From an uncultured Synechococcus sp. (GTDB taxonomy: Bacteria; Cyanobacteriota; Cyanobacteriia; PCC-6307; Cyanobiaceae): a DNA stretch of 32,972 nt. The translations under genes and the position numbers were made by a program. The notes under the pieces are model-generated. The model did not search any database and was not told the DNA's origin. It worked only from the letters and a program-made list of their open reading frames with translations. Below are positions 1 to 7,959 of the stretch, one piece after another. Where the stretch lies: assembly GCA_913061215.1 (NCBI GenBank), contig CAJXSQ010000008.1, positions 1 to 32,972 of the forward strand, written 5' to 3'. Every line of letters begins with the position of its first letter. Positions within the stretch are counted from its first letter, which is position 1.

Positions 1-749
1 CGCATCACCATGCCGCCATCCACCTGCAGCACCTGGCCGGTCATGTAGGCGGCGGCGGGATCGGCGGCCAGGAAGCGCACGGCGCTGGCCACTTCGCTCG
101 GCTGGCCCATGCGCCCCAGGGGAATCGCTTTCAGGATCGGCTCCTTGTCGAGCTCGGCGGTCATATCGCTCTCGATGAAGCCCGGAGCCACCGCGTTCAC
201 GGTGACGCCGCGGCTGGCGAATTCAGCAGCGCTGCTGCGGGTGAGGCCGATCACGCCGGCCTTGGCGGCGCTGTAGTTGGCCTGGCCGGGGTTGCCCATC
301 AGGCCCACCACCGAGGTGATGTTGATGATCCGGCCGCTGCGCGCCTTGAGCATCGAGCGGCTCACGGCGCGGGTGCAGAGGAACACGCCGGTGAGGTTGA
401 GGTCGATCACGCTCTGCCAGTCGGCGCTCTTCATGCGCATCAGCAGGCCATCGCGGGTGATGCCGGCGTTGTTCACCAGCACATCCAGCCGGCCTTCCTG
501 CTCGAGCACCGCTTTCACCAGGCCTTCCACCTGCTCCTCGTCGGCCACGTTGGCCTGATGGGCCCAGGCCTTGCCGCCAGCGGCCGTGATCTCCGCCACC
601 ACCGCCTCCGCCGCGGCCGGCGAGCTGGCGTAGTTCACCACCACGGTGGCGCCGGCGCCCGCCAGTTCCCTGGCGATGGCGGCTCCGATGCCCCGGCTGG
701 CGCCGGTCACCAGCGCAACCTGTCCGCTGAGGGGGGAGGCATCAGCCAT
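1..749 (-). CDS. fabG: 3-oxoacyl-[ACP] reductase FabG (C-terminal end cut by window edge)
   Basis: NADPH-dependent reductase of fatty-acid elongation, turning 3-oxoacyl-ACP into 3-hydroxyacyl-ACP in the cytosol. It is absent from the supplied track because the stop lies just outside the window. I read it directly from the ATG at 749 ([20 protein letters not shown]). The Rossmann nucleotide motif TGASRGIG is at residues 15-22, NNAG follows near residue 92, and the SDR catalytic YSAAK sits near residue 157. The last visible residues, VDGGMVM, are the usual FabG C-terminus, so only one or two codons and the stop are missing. It follows the channel gene on the same strand after a gap of about 50 nt, so co-transcription with GT9 and the channel gene is possible. 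Among SDR proteins FabG is the best fit because of the length (about 250 aa) and the ending. Confidence 0.95.
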   Translation of the reverse strand, partial: MADASPLSGQVALVTGASRGIGAAIARELAGAGATVVVNYASSPAAAEAVVAEITAAGGKAWAHQANVADEEQVEGLVKAVLEQEGRLDVLVNNAGITRDGLLMRMKSADWQSVIDLNLTGVFLCTRAVSRSMLKARSGRIINITSVVGLMGNPGQANYSAAKAGVIGLTRSSAAEFASRGVTVNAVAPGFIESDMTAELDKEPILKAIPLGRMGQPSEVASAVRFLAADPAAAYMTGQVLQVDGGMVM

Positions 750-800
750 GGCAAGGGGCAACTCGATCCGGGCGAGCGTAGGGCCGAGCTGGTTGCTGCC

Positions 801-1895
801 TCAGGCCGGCATGCTCTCCACGCTGGCCAGGCCGTTGCCCAGCAGCTGCCCGAAGTGCTGCAGCTGCAGCTTGGAGCCCATCACCACCAGCAGCTGCCCT
901 GGGGCGAGGCGCACATCGCCGCCGGGGTTGGCGATCAGCGAGTCCTCCGCTCGGTCGGGGTTGCGGATCGCCAGCACCAGGGCGCCGCTGCGCCGGCCCA
1001 GTTGCAGCTCCGCCAGGCTGGAGCCGTTGAGCGCTCCCAGCTGCTCGGGGTCGTCGCTGAGCAGGAATTCCTCCACCTCGCAATCGCTGCCGGCCAGCAG
1101 CTCCATGAAGGTCACCGCCAGGGGCCGGAGTGCCGTGGCGGCCATGGTGCGGCCACCGGCCACATAGGGGCTCACCACCTGGTCGGCGCCGGCCAGGCGC
1201 AGCTTGCCTTCAGCCTCCTCGCTGTCGGCGCGGGCGATCAGACGGGTGCGGGGCGCCAGGCCGCGGGCGCTGAGGATCACATAGAGGTTGGCGGCATTGC
1301 TGGGCAGGGCCGCCACCAGCGCCCGGCATTGGTGGATGCCGGCCTCCTCCAGCGTTTCATCGAGGGTGGCGTCCCCCTGCAGCACCGTGAGTCCCCGCTG
1401 CTGGGCCTCATCAATGCGGTCGGGGTCGTTTTCCACCACCAGCAGCGACACCCCTTCACCACTGAGCTGTTCGGCGATCTCCCGGCCGATCCGGCCGTAG
1501 CCGCAGAGGATCACGTGCTGATTCATCGTGCGTTTGAGCTGCTGGCGGAAGCGCCGTTCGCGCAGCCGCCGGAAATAGCCGGAGTTGGTCAATTCCAGCA
1601 GCTTCTGGATGGTCTGCTGCACCACCACAAGGCCGCCCACCAGCAGCAGCGCCGTCACGATCCGGCCGCCGGTGTGGATCAGCGGTGTGTGTTCATCGCT
1701 GAAGCCGAGGGTGCTGAGGGTGATCAGCACCATCCAGTAGCAATCGCCCCAGTCCCAGCCTTCGGTGATCCGGTAGCCCAGGGCGCCACCATTCACCACC
1801 ACGGCCAGGGCCAGCAGCGGGCCGGCCCAGGGCTGACGGGCAATGGCGCCCCGCAGCCCCCGTCGGCGCCGGATGCCGCGGGGCTGACGCCTCAT
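801..1895 (-). CDS. Two-TM potassium-channel-like protein with TrkA-N (RCK) and TrkA-C domains
   Basis: Predicted inner-membrane ion channel of 364 aa. Residues 25-45 and 76-97 look like two transmembrane helices, and between them lies a pore loop (CYWMVLITLSTLGFSDEH). A linker leads to a TrkA-N/RCK nucleotide-binding domain starting at about residue 110 (HVILCGYGRIGREIAEQL, with GxGxxG). A TrkA-C-like domain occupies about residues 285-355. The arrangement is that of MthK/Kch-type ligand-gated channels. The selectivity filter is TLGFSD rather than the textbook TVGYGD, so K+ selectivity cannot be assumed. The start codon overlaps the stop of the upstream glycosyltransferase gene by 4 nt (ATGA), which implies translational coupling. 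The fold assignment is firm; the ion specificity is open. Confidence 0.88.
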   Translation of the reverse strand: MRRQPRGIRRRRGLRGAIARQPWAGPLLALAVVVNGGALGYRITEGWDWGDCYWMVLITLSTLGFSDEHTPLIHTGGRIVTALLLVGGLVVVQQTIQKLLELTNSGYFRRLRERRFRQQLKRTMNQHVILCGYGRIGREIAEQLSGEGVSLLVVENDPDRIDEAQQRGLTVLQGDATLDETLEEAGIHQCRALVAALPSNAANLYVILSARGLAPRTRLIARADSEEAEGKLRLAGADQVVSPYVAGGRTMAATALRPLAVTFMELLAGSDCEVEEFLLSDDPEQLGALNGSSLAELQLGRRSGALVLAIRNPDRAEDSLIANPGGDVRLAPGQLLVVMGSKLQLQHFGQLLGNGLASVESMPA

Positions 1896-2728
1896 CCCAG
1901 GCCGAGGGCCCGGAGCACCTCCGCCGGCTCCAGCTGCGTGAGCCGGCCCGGCTCACCCGCCGCCTGCACACCCGTCCGTGCCGGCAGCTGATCGGCGGCG
2001 CGGCCCAGCGCCACCAGTGGCATCCCCGCCAGCAGGGCCAGTTCCGTGGTCACCGGATCGCTGCTGAGCACCACATCGCAGCTGGCCACCAGGGCAGCCC
2101 GCTCCAGCGGCTTGGCTGTGCGGTCAGCGTGAACCACCCGCAGATCGGGCAGTTTGGTGCGCACCAGCTCCGGCAGCTGCTGCCAGCGCTCGGCGGGCCA
2201 GTCCGTCGTGCCGCCGGCCGGTGCCAGCAGCAGAGCCGGGCCCTGGCCGGAGGGGAGCTGGGTGGTGGCCTTCTCCAGGGCTGCCTTGGGGAGCGCCAGC
2301 CGGAAGGCATCGGCATCCAGGCTCACCCCCAGCGGCCGCAGGAAGGCGGCCATGGCCTGGGAAGGCCAGCCCGCCCCGGGGTTCACGGTGTCGGTGGCCG
2401 AAAAACCGCCCCGTGCCACGCGGTTGGGGATGTGGCTCATCGAGAGCATCAGATCCACCTGGCGGCCGCTGGCCAGGTTGATGCAGGCCTGGAAGTCCGG
2501 CTCGCGCACGTTCCCCAGCAGATTGGCCCAGTCGGCCAGGGTGGGGCTGGCGTTGAAGTTGAAGGGGATCAGCTTCTCCACGGCCGGCAGCAGGCTCCAG
2601 GCACCAGCGGCGGATGGGGCACAGGCCACCTGGATCTGGGCCTGCAGGGCCTCCGCCACCCGCGCGGCGGCAGGCAACACCTGCAGCTGGGCCTCCATGC
2701 CGCCTGGAACGAGAAACAGAACGCGCAT
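1892..2728 (-). CDS. Glycosyltransferase family 9 / heptosyltransferase-like protein
   Basis: A 278-aa protein of the GT9 (ADP-heptose:LPS heptosyltransferase) type, which would act on lipopolysaccharide or another envelope glycan. I chose the ATG at 2728 (MRVLFLVPGGMEAQLQVLPA), because the 69 extra residues of the longer track ORF run back over the divergent ispD start and look non-coding. An N-terminal Rossmann-like half (residues 1-130) is followed by a C-terminal half with LLLAPAGGTTDWPAERW near residue 160 and SSDPVTTELALLAGMPLVAL near residue 225. These correspond to the GT-B donor-binding region of the family. At 278 aa it is shorter than typical WaaC/WaaF (about 320-350 aa), so a different sugar or acceptor is possible. 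It is the first gene of a minus-strand set with the channel gene. Confidence 0.75.
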   Translation of the reverse strand: MRVLFLVPGGMEAQLQVLPAAARVAEALQAQIQVACAPSAAGAWSLLPAVEKLIPFNFNASPTLADWANLLGNVREPDFQACINLASGRQVDLMLSMSHIPNRVARGGFSATDTVNPGAGWPSQAMAAFLRPLGVSLDADAFRLALPKAALEKATTQLPSGQGPALLLAPAGGTTDWPAERWQQLPELVRTKLPDLRVVHADRTAKPLERAALVASCDVVLSSDPVTTELALLAGMPLVALGRAADQLPARTGVQAAGEPGRLTQLEPAEVLRALGLG

Positions 2729-2789
2729 GGCCGCAGGCGGAGCGTGGACTGATTGTATGTAGGTGGGATTACTCAACTCCGGAGCCGCC

Positions 2790-3470
2790 ATGCATCTGCT
2801 GATCGCCTGTGCCGGCAGCGGCCGCCGCATGGGCGCCGAGCGCAACAAGTTGCTGCTGGAGGTGGCGGGTCGGCCGGTGCTCGCCTGGACCCTCGAGGCC
2901 GCTCTGGCCTCGGCGTCGGTGGGCTGGATCGGCATCGTGGGGCAGCCGGTGGATCAGGCCGCGATTGAGGCGCTGGTGGAGGCGGCCCGGCCCCAGCGGC
3001 CGGTGGTGTGGATCCAGGGGGGCGACACCCGCCAGGATTCGGTGAGCAACGGCCTGGCGGCCCTGCCGCCGGAAGCCACCTCCGTGCTGATTCACGACGG
3101 CGCCCGCTGCCTGGTGGATCCGGGCCTGATCGATCGCTGCGCTGCCGCCGTGGAGGCCGGTGAGGCGGTGATCGCGGCCGCGCCGGTCACCGACACGATC
3201 AAACGCGTGGACGGGGCTGGCCTGATTCAGGACACCCCGGATCGCTCCCAGCTCTGGGGCGCCCAGACGCCCCAGGGTTTTCCGGTGGAGCAGCTGCGCC
3301 AGGCCCATGGCCGCGCCCGCGCCGAGGGCTGGAGCGTCACCGACGATGCTTCGCTGTTCGAGCGGCTGGGCTGGGCGGTGCGGGTGATGGAGTCGTCGCC
3401 GGCCAACATCAAGATCACCACCCCCTTCGATCTCACCATCGCCGAGGCGGTGCTGGCAGCCCGGCGCTGA
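2790..3470 (+). CDS. ispD: 2-C-methyl-D-erythritol 4-phosphate cytidylyltransferase IspD
   Basis: Third step of the MEP isoprenoid pathway: MEP + CTP gives CDP-methylerythritol. In a cyanobacterium this pathway supplies carotenoids, the phytyl chain and quinone side chains. The 226-aa length is typical. The CTP-binding loop [13 protein letters not shown] is at residues 8-20, [10 protein letters not shown] at 102-111, and TDTIK near 138. C-terminal [14 protein letters not shown] matches the family ending. I chose the ATG at 2790 because the motif begins eight residues later; the track start at 2763 adds nine unsupported residues. It is divergent from the glycosyltransferase gene with 61 nt between starts, and convergent with ldcA, whose stop lies 4 nt beyond the ispD stop. 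The prenyl-using UbiA is encoded two genes away. Confidence 0.95.
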   Translation: MHLLIACAGSGRRMGAERNKLLLEVAGRPVLAWTLEAALASASVGWIGIVGQPVDQAAIEALVEAARPQRPVVWIQGGDTRQDSVSNGLAALPPEATSVLIHDGARCLVDPGLIDRCAAAVEAGEAVIAAAPVTDTIKRVDGAGLIQDTPDRSQLWGAQTPQGFPVEQLRQAHGRARAEGWSVTDDASLFERLGWAVRVMESSPANIKITTPFDLTIAEAVLAARR

Positions 3471-3474
3471 GGCT

Positions 3475-4350
3475 CTACAGCAGGGCCAACGTGCCGTGCC
3501 CGGCATCGAGTCGGGCGCGGCGCCCCAAGGGCAGGGCGGCATTGCCCGGTTCATGGCCCACGGGCAGGGAGGCCAGCACTGGAATGCCCAGATCGCTGGT
3601 GCGCTCCCGCAGCACCTCCTCCAGGCGGAAGGCCGAATCCTCCGGATCACAGCCGCTGAAGCTGCCGAAGCCGATCCCGGCCAGTTGCTGCAGGGCCCCG
3701 CTCAGGCGCCAGTGGGTGAGCATGCGATCGAGCCGGTAGGGGGCCTCCCCCACGTCCTCCAGCACCAGCAGTGCGCCCTGAAGATCCGGCAGGAAGGGGG
3801 TGCCCAGCAGGTGGGTGGCCACCGTGAGGTTCCCCACCAGCAAAGGACCTTCCGCCACACCAGCACTCCACCCCTCTCCCTGCAGCGGCGGCAGCGCCTC
3901 GCCGAACAGCAGCTGGCGCAGCCGCTCCTGGCTCCACGCCGGCTCGGCCGCCAGGCTCGTGATCATGGGCCCATGGATGCCGCCGCGGATGCCGGCCGCT
4001 TCGCGCGCCCAGAGCAGCGAGGTCACGTCCGAGAACCCCAGCAGCCAGTGGGCATCAGCACCGTTCAGCGGCTGCATCTGCTCCAGCAGCCGCGCTGCCC
4101 CCCAGCCGCCCCGCAGGCAGGCCAGCAGGGGCGCGCCGGGCGTGAGGTCGCCCTGCCGCTGCCGGTCGTCGCCGGCCAGATAGCCCCAGCGCCGCAGCGG
4201 TTCGGGGTGGGGGTGCACCCTGAGCCCCCAGCTTTCGAGCACCGCCACACCCGCCTGCAGCCGTTCCAATGCATCGGCAGCCAGGGCGGAGCTGGCGGCC
4301 GCCAGCTGCACCGGATCACCGCTCTGCAGGGGGCGCGGCCAGATGCTCAT
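3475..4350 (-). CDS. ldcA: Muramoyltetrapeptide (LD-) carboxypeptidase, peptidase family S66
   Basis: Cytosolic LD-carboxypeptidase that trims the terminal D-Ala from recycled murein tetrapeptides. The 291-aa length fits family S66. The Ser-Glu-His triad is visible: nucleophile Ser107 in LLGFSDVTSLL, Glu198 in VLEDVGE, and His266 in LPVGHEPGN. The N-terminus starts MSIWPRPLQSGDPVQLAAAS, the usual opening strand of the family. I selected the ATG at 4350 because it overlaps the ubiA stop by 4 nt (ATGA); the track start at 4509 would lie deep inside ubiA. The overlap suggests that ubiA and ldcA are co-translated, although their functions are unrelated. Microcin-immunity MccF proteins share this fold, but peptidoglycan recycling is the likelier role. 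Confidence 0.9.
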   Translation of the reverse strand: MSIWPRPLQSGDPVQLAAASSALAADALERLQAGVAVLESWGLRVHPHPEPLRRWGYLAGDDRQRQGDLTPGAPLLACLRGGWGAARLLEQMQPLNGADAHWLLGFSDVTSLLWAREAAGIRGGIHGPMITSLAAEPAWSQERLRQLLFGEALPPLQGEGWSAGVAEGPLLVGNLTVATHLLGTPFLPDLQGALLVLEDVGEAPYRLDRMLTHWRLSGALQQLAGIGFGSFSGCDPEDSAFRLEEVLRERTSDLGIPVLASLPVGHEPGNAALPLGRRARLDAGHGTLALL

Positions 4351-5249
4351 GCCAGCAGGGTTGGGCTGCGACCGATCACCAGGGCGAGCAGCACCAGGGC
4401 CCCGAGCCACACCTGATGGCGGAAGTGTTGTGCGAAGGCGGAGCGGGGCAGATCGGGCCGGCGCAGCCGCCAGCCTTCGCGCAGCCAGCCGGCGCTGGCC
4501 AGCAGCCACAGCAGCCAGAACAGCGGTGTCACCCCCTGCAGTGCCGCCGCCCAGGCCAGCAGCAACGCCGCGCCGCCGTAGCAGAGCGTCACCACCAGCG
4601 GGGCGCGCTCGCCCAGGCTGAGGGCGGAGCTGCGCACGCCCACCCGGGCGTCATCGTCCCGGTCCGACATCGCATACACCGTGTCGAACCCGAAGGTCCA
4701 CAGCAGCGTGGCCAGCCACAGGGCCGCCAGGGGCCAACCGCCCTGCAGCGCCCCACTGGCCGCTGCCCAGGGGATCAGCACCGCGAAGCCCCAGCAGAGG
4801 GCCAGCACCGCCTGCGGGTAGCCGAACCAGCGTTTGGCGGAGGGATAGAGCAGCACCGGGGGCAGGGCGGCGATCGCCAGGGCCAGGCAGAGGCCGCGGC
4901 TGCCGGCCGGCAGGCCCCACAGCACCACGGCCAGGGCGGCGCACAGGCAGAGCAGCAGCAGCACCAGGGCGCCGGCCACGCTCACCCTGCCGCTGGCGAG
5001 GGGACGGGTGCGCGTGCGCTCCACCTGGGGATCGATGCGGCGGTCCCAGAGGTCGTTGGCCACGCAGCCGGCACCGCTCACCGCCAGCCCGCCCAGCACA
5101 ATCCAGCCCACGAGCGCCGCCGGTGGCGGCGCGGCTGGCAGCAGCCACAGGCTCCAGCCCGCTGGAATCAGCAGGATCAGCCTGCCGCTGGGTTTGTCCC
5201 AGCGCAGGAGCGCCAGCCAGGCCTGCAGCTGTGTCAGAGCGCTCTCCAC
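4347..5249 (-). CDS. ubiA: UbiA-family 4-hydroxybenzoate polyprenyltransferase
   Basis: Integral membrane aromatic prenyltransferase. In cyanobacteria this UbiA homologue is assigned to plastoquinone biosynthesis (4-hydroxybenzoate prenylation). Both Asp-rich Mg/diphosphate motifs are present: NDLWDRRID at residues 65-73 and DTVYAMSDRDDD at 189-200. About eight hydrophobic helices are visible. I propose the GTG at 5249 (VESALTQLQAWLALLRWDKP), giving 300 aa, because RWDKPSGRLILLIPAGW is the normal N-terminal region of the family. The ATG at 5399 used by the track would run antisense through the ppx start. It overlaps ldcA by 4 nt and is divergent from ppx with 79 nt between the GTG starts. The exact start remains uncertain. 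Confidence 0.9.
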   Translation of the reverse strand: MESALTQLQAWLALLRWDKPSGRLILLIPAGWSLWLLPAAPPPAALVGWIVLGGLAVSGAGCVANDLWDRRIDPQVERTRTRPLASGRVSVAGALVLLLLCLCAALAVVLWGLPAGSRGLCLALAIAALPPVLLYPSAKRWFGYPQAVLALCWGFAVLIPWAAASGALQGGWPLAALWLATLLWTFGFDTVYAMSDRDDDARVGVRSSALSLGERAPLVVTLCYGGAALLLAWAAALQGVTPLFWLLWLLASAGWLREGWRLRRPDLPRSAFAQHFRHQVWLGALVLLALVIGRSPTLLA

Positions 5250-5328
5250 GCAGATGGCGCAAACCCTAGGGCTGAGCTGCCGGTGGGCAGCAGTGCGAAA
5301 GTGGCGCAGCGCGAGAGGCGATGGCCGC

Positions 5329-6936
5329 GTGAGCGAGTCCCCCAACCGCTCCATCGGGAGCTCCATCCGCCCCGTGGCGGGGATCGACATCGGCACCAAT
5401 TCGATTCACCTGCTGGTGGCAGCGGTGGACACCGAATTGCGCACCTTCTCGGTGATCCTCACGGAGAAATCCACCACGCGCCTGGGGGAGCGGGATCCGG
5501 AAACCGGCGACCTCACGCCGGACGCGATCGAGCGGGCCTTCACCACCCTGCGCCATTGCCGCGAGCTGGCCGCCAGCCACGGTGTGGAACCCGGTGATGT
5601 GGTCACCGCGGCCACCAGCGCCGTGCGGGAGGCCCCGAATGGCCGCGACTTTCTCCAGTCGATCCAGGAGCAGCTCGGCCTCGAGGTGGATCTGGTGAGC
5701 GGCCCGGAGGAGGCCCGCCTGATCTATCTGGGTGTGCTCTCGGGCATGGCCTTCGGCGATCAGCCGCATCTGATCCTGGATATCGGTGGCGGCTCCACGG
5801 AGCTGGTGCTGGCGGATGGCCGCGATGCGCGGGTGCTCACCAGCACGCGCGTGGGAGCGGTGCGGCTGCAGCGCGATTTCGTGCGGGAGGAGCCGCTGCC
5901 AGCCAAACGGGTGGAGTTCCTCCGCGCCTTCATTCAGGGCTCCCTGGAGCCGGCGGTGCTGCAGGTGCGCCAGCAGCTGCAGAGCGGTGAGATCCCCGCG
6001 ATGGTGGCCACCAGCGGCACGGCCATGGCGATCGCGGCGATGGCCGCCGCCGATGATCCGCGGCCACCGCTGCGCATGCAGGGTTATCGCGTCAGCCGTC
6101 AGCGGCTCAATCAGCTGGTGGATCGCCTGCTGGGTCTCACCCCGGCTCAGCGGCGTGCTCTCCCCTACTTCAACGAGCGCCGGGCCGAAATCATCGTGCC
6201 GGGTGCCCTGATCCTGCAGACCGCCATGGAGATGCTGGGCGTCTCCGAGCTGGTGGTGTGCGAGCGGGCCCTGCGCGAGGGCCTGATCGTGGACTGGATG
6301 CTGCGCAACGACCTGATCGTGGATCGTTTCGCGTTCCAGAGCAGCATCCGCCAGCGCACGGTTCTGCACCTGGCCCAGCGCTACAAGGTGGATGTGCCCC
6401 GCGCTGAGCGGGTGGCTGAGTATGCCCTCAGCCTCTACAGCCAGAGCAGGGGACAGCTGCATCACGACGACGGCACGGGCCGGCAGCTGCTCTGGGCCGC
6501 GGCGATGCTGCACAGCTGCGGGCAGCACATCAATATCGGCGCCTATCACAAGCACAGCTGGTATCTGATCCGCCACGGCGAGCTGCTGGGTTATTCCGAC
6601 AGCGAACATCTGATGGTGGCGGCCATCGCCCGCTATCACCGCCGCTCGCTGCCCAAGAAGCGGCACGAGTCGTGGCAGCTGATCGAAGGCCGCGATCAGC
6701 GCCGCACCGTGGCCTCCATGGCTCTGCTGCTGCGGCTGGCGGTGGCACTCGACCGCCGGCCGGAAGCGGTGGTGGCCGGCATTCAGCTGCGCAAGGAGGC
6801 CGATAACGCCTGCAGCATCCGTCTGGAGCCGATGCAGGCGGGCCAGGATCTCAGCCTGGAGCGCTGGAGCCTGGCGGCCTGCGCGGCTTCGGTGGAGGAG
6901 GCCGTGGGGGTGCGCCTCAGCGTGCTGGAGCGTTGA
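5329..6936 (+). CDS. ppx: Exopolyphosphatase / guanosine pentaphosphate phosphohydrolase (Ppx/GppA)
   Basis: Cytosolic enzyme that removes terminal phosphate from polyphosphate, and possibly from pppGpp. From the GTG at 5329 (VSESPNRSIGSSIRPVAGID) it has 535 aa. The actin-like ATPase fold motifs are visible: GIDIGTNSIHLLV at residues 18-30, TAATSAVREAPN near 85, and DIGGGSTELVL near 155. A C-terminal HD-like helical region contains LLWAAAMLHSCGQHI and YHKHSWYLI. The track ORF from 5008 adds 107 residues antisense to ubiA, so I rejected that start. The length matches the long cyanobacterial Ppx rather than short GppA. The 3' end overlaps the convergent rodZ-like gene by 20 nt. Confidence 0.93.
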   Translation: MSESPNRSIGSSIRPVAGIDIGTNSIHLLVAAVDTELRTFSVILTEKSTTRLGERDPETGDLTPDAIERAFTTLRHCRELAASHGVEPGDVVTAATSAVREAPNGRDFLQSIQEQLGLEVDLVSGPEEARLIYLGVLSGMAFGDQPHLILDIGGGSTELVLADGRDARVLTSTRVGAVRLQRDFVREEPLPAKRVEFLRAFIQGSLEPAVLQVRQQLQSGEIPAMVATSGTAMAIAAMAAADDPRPPLRMQGYRVSRQRLNQLVDRLLGLTPAQRRALPYFNERRAEIIVPGALILQTAMEMLGVSELVVCERALREGLIVDWMLRNDLIVDRFAFQSSIRQRTVLHLAQRYKVDVPRAERVAEYALSLYSQSRGQLHHDDGTGRQLLWAAAMLHSCGQHINIGAYHKHSWYLIRHGELLGYSDSEHLMVAAIARYHRRSLPKKRHESWQLIEGRDQRRTVASMALLLRLAVALDRRPEAVVAGIQLRKEADNACSIRLEPMQAGQDLSLERWSLAACAASVEEAVGVRLSVLER

Positions 6937-7684
6937 AGCGCACCCAGCGGATCTGATCGATGCGGCCGAGGGGCCGCTCGTCCTGGTTCCCCAGCTTCAC
7001 CTGCACCAGATCGGGCCGTCCGGCCAGCACCTGCAGGCCCCCCTGCAGCGGGAAGGTTTTTTGGCCCAGCAGGGTGCCTTCGAACAGGGTCTTGCCGTCA
7101 CCATTGCGCACGGCCAGCCAACTGGGCTTGTCGCTGCTCAGGCTGAGCTCTGGGGTTGTGGCTGCCATCCCCGCAGCTGGAGTGGCTGGGGTTGCGGCGC
7201 TGGGTTGTGCTGCGGTGGGTTCTGGCTCAGCGCTGTTCCGGCCGGGCTGGAGCCACTGCTGCCAGCCCCAGATCCCTGCCGCTGCCAGTCCCGCCACAAG
7301 AGCCAGTCCGCCCAGCCAGCGCAGCCCACTGCCGCCCTGTGGCGGCTGGCTGGGCGTGGCAACACCGGTCGTGGCCAGAGGCTGGCGTGTCGGTCGGGGG
7401 CCGGTGCTCTTCTGCTTCAGCGGCTCCAGCAGCGGGTTGATCTCCACGTGCAGGGCTTCCGCGACGCGGCGGGCCTGCGCGATCACAAACACCGTTTCCG
7501 GCAGATGGGCACGATCACCGGTTTCCAGAGCCCGCAGCTGTTCCTCCCCCATGTGCAGCTTGGCTGCCAGGTTGCTCAGGCTGAGCCCCTCGCGTTCGCG
7601 CGCCTGGCGCAGGCAGTGGCCCAGCGCTTCCCAGGGATCTGAGATTGTGTCGGTGCCGCCGCTGGAGGCGTCGCTGCCGTTCAC
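6917..7684 (-). CDS. rodZ: RodZ-like membrane protein with N-terminal helix-turn-helix
   Basis: A 255-aa protein with RodZ architecture, the cell-shape factor that links MreB to the membrane. An HTH_25/Cro-like domain occupies residues 20-80 (LRQAREREGLSLSNLAAKLH). A basic linker, one transmembrane helix at about 122-146 (LRWLGGLALVAGLAAAGIWG), a Pro/Ala/Thr-rich segment and a beta-rich DUF4115-type domain at about 180-252 follow. The start is GTG at 7684. The 3' end overlaps ppx by 20 nt in convergent orientation. No mreB or other shape gene is in view, and in picocyanobacteria the role is inferred only from architecture. A membrane-anchored transcription regulator is the alternative. Confidence 0.75.
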   Translation of the reverse strand: MNGSDASSGGTDTISDPWEALGHCLRQAREREGLSLSNLAAKLHMGEEQLRALETGDRAHLPETVFVIAQARRVAEALHVEINPLLEPLKQKSTGPRPTRQPLATTGVATPSQPPQGGSGLRWLGGLALVAGLAAAGIWGWQQWLQPGRNSAEPEPTAAQPSAATPATPAAGMAATTPELSLSSDKPSWLAVRNGDGKTLFEGTLLGQKTFPLQGGLQVLAGRPDLVQVKLGNQDERPLGRIDQIRWVRFNAPAR

Positions 7685-7768
7685 GCTGCGTCGTGGGCTG
7701 GGGCGTCGCCATTGTGACGTGGATTGCCCGAGCCGTAAGGGAGGGGCGCTGGAGACAGCCGATTCAGC

Positions 7769-7795
7769 ATCCGATGCTTACGAAAAGCATCGGAT
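7769..7795. terminator. Perfect 11-bp inverted repeat between rodZ-like gene and tRNA-Val
   Basis: ATCCGATGCTT and its exact complement AAGCATCGGAT enclose the 5-nt loop ACGAA. It lies 12 nt beyond the 3' end of the minus-strand tRNA-Val, where a tRNA terminator would be expected. On the minus strand no T-run follows; on the plus strand the sequence beyond the stem is TGTTGGTTG. A transcription terminator or RNA-processing hairpin is an inference from position and symmetry. Confidence 0.5.
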
Positions 7796-7807
7796 TGTTG
7801 GTTGAAA

Positions 7808-7879
<72 letters not shown>

Positions 7880-7906
7880 GCGTGCGCTGTTCGCTCGCGC
7901 CTGATG

Positions 7907-7912
7907 AGCTTA
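7907..7912 (-). promoter_or_regulatory. Possible -10 element for tRNA-Val
   Basis: TAAGCT reads toward the tRNA on the minus strand and lies about 28 nt before its 5' end, in the AT-richest part of the cobM-tRNA gap. No clear -35 is seen. Weak; the tRNA could also be read from the petC-cobM transcript. Confidence 0.25.
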
Positions 7913-7921
7913 GAACATCAC

Positions 7922-7959
7922 GGTTCGCCGCCTCACTGGTTCACCGCCTCATGGTTCGC
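7922..7959. repeat. Short tandem repeat of about 16 nt over the cobM stop codon
   Basis: GGTTCGCCGCCTCA (7922-7935) recurs as GGTTCACCGCCTCA (7938-7951), differing at one of 14 positions. A third partial copy GGTTCGC (7953-7959) follows. The second copy includes the cobM stop codon (7949-7951, minus strand). It looks like local slippage or duplication; no function is evident. Confidence 0.6.

Noticed and set aside
558-1991. 477-aa plus-strand ORF
   Set aside because: It is antisense to the channel gene and the end of the GT9 gene, with His/Gln/Gly-rich low-complexity translation typical of shadow frames in GC-rich DNA.
4870-4877. HIP1 octamer GCGATCGC, also at 6028, 29646, 32293 and 32344
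   Set aside because: Five copies in 33 kb is only a few-fold above my rough expectation for this base composition, not the dense iteration seen in HIP1-rich cyanobacteria.
5266-6666. 466-aa minus-strand ORF
   Set aside because: It is antisense to ppx, which has clear family motifs in the other strand.
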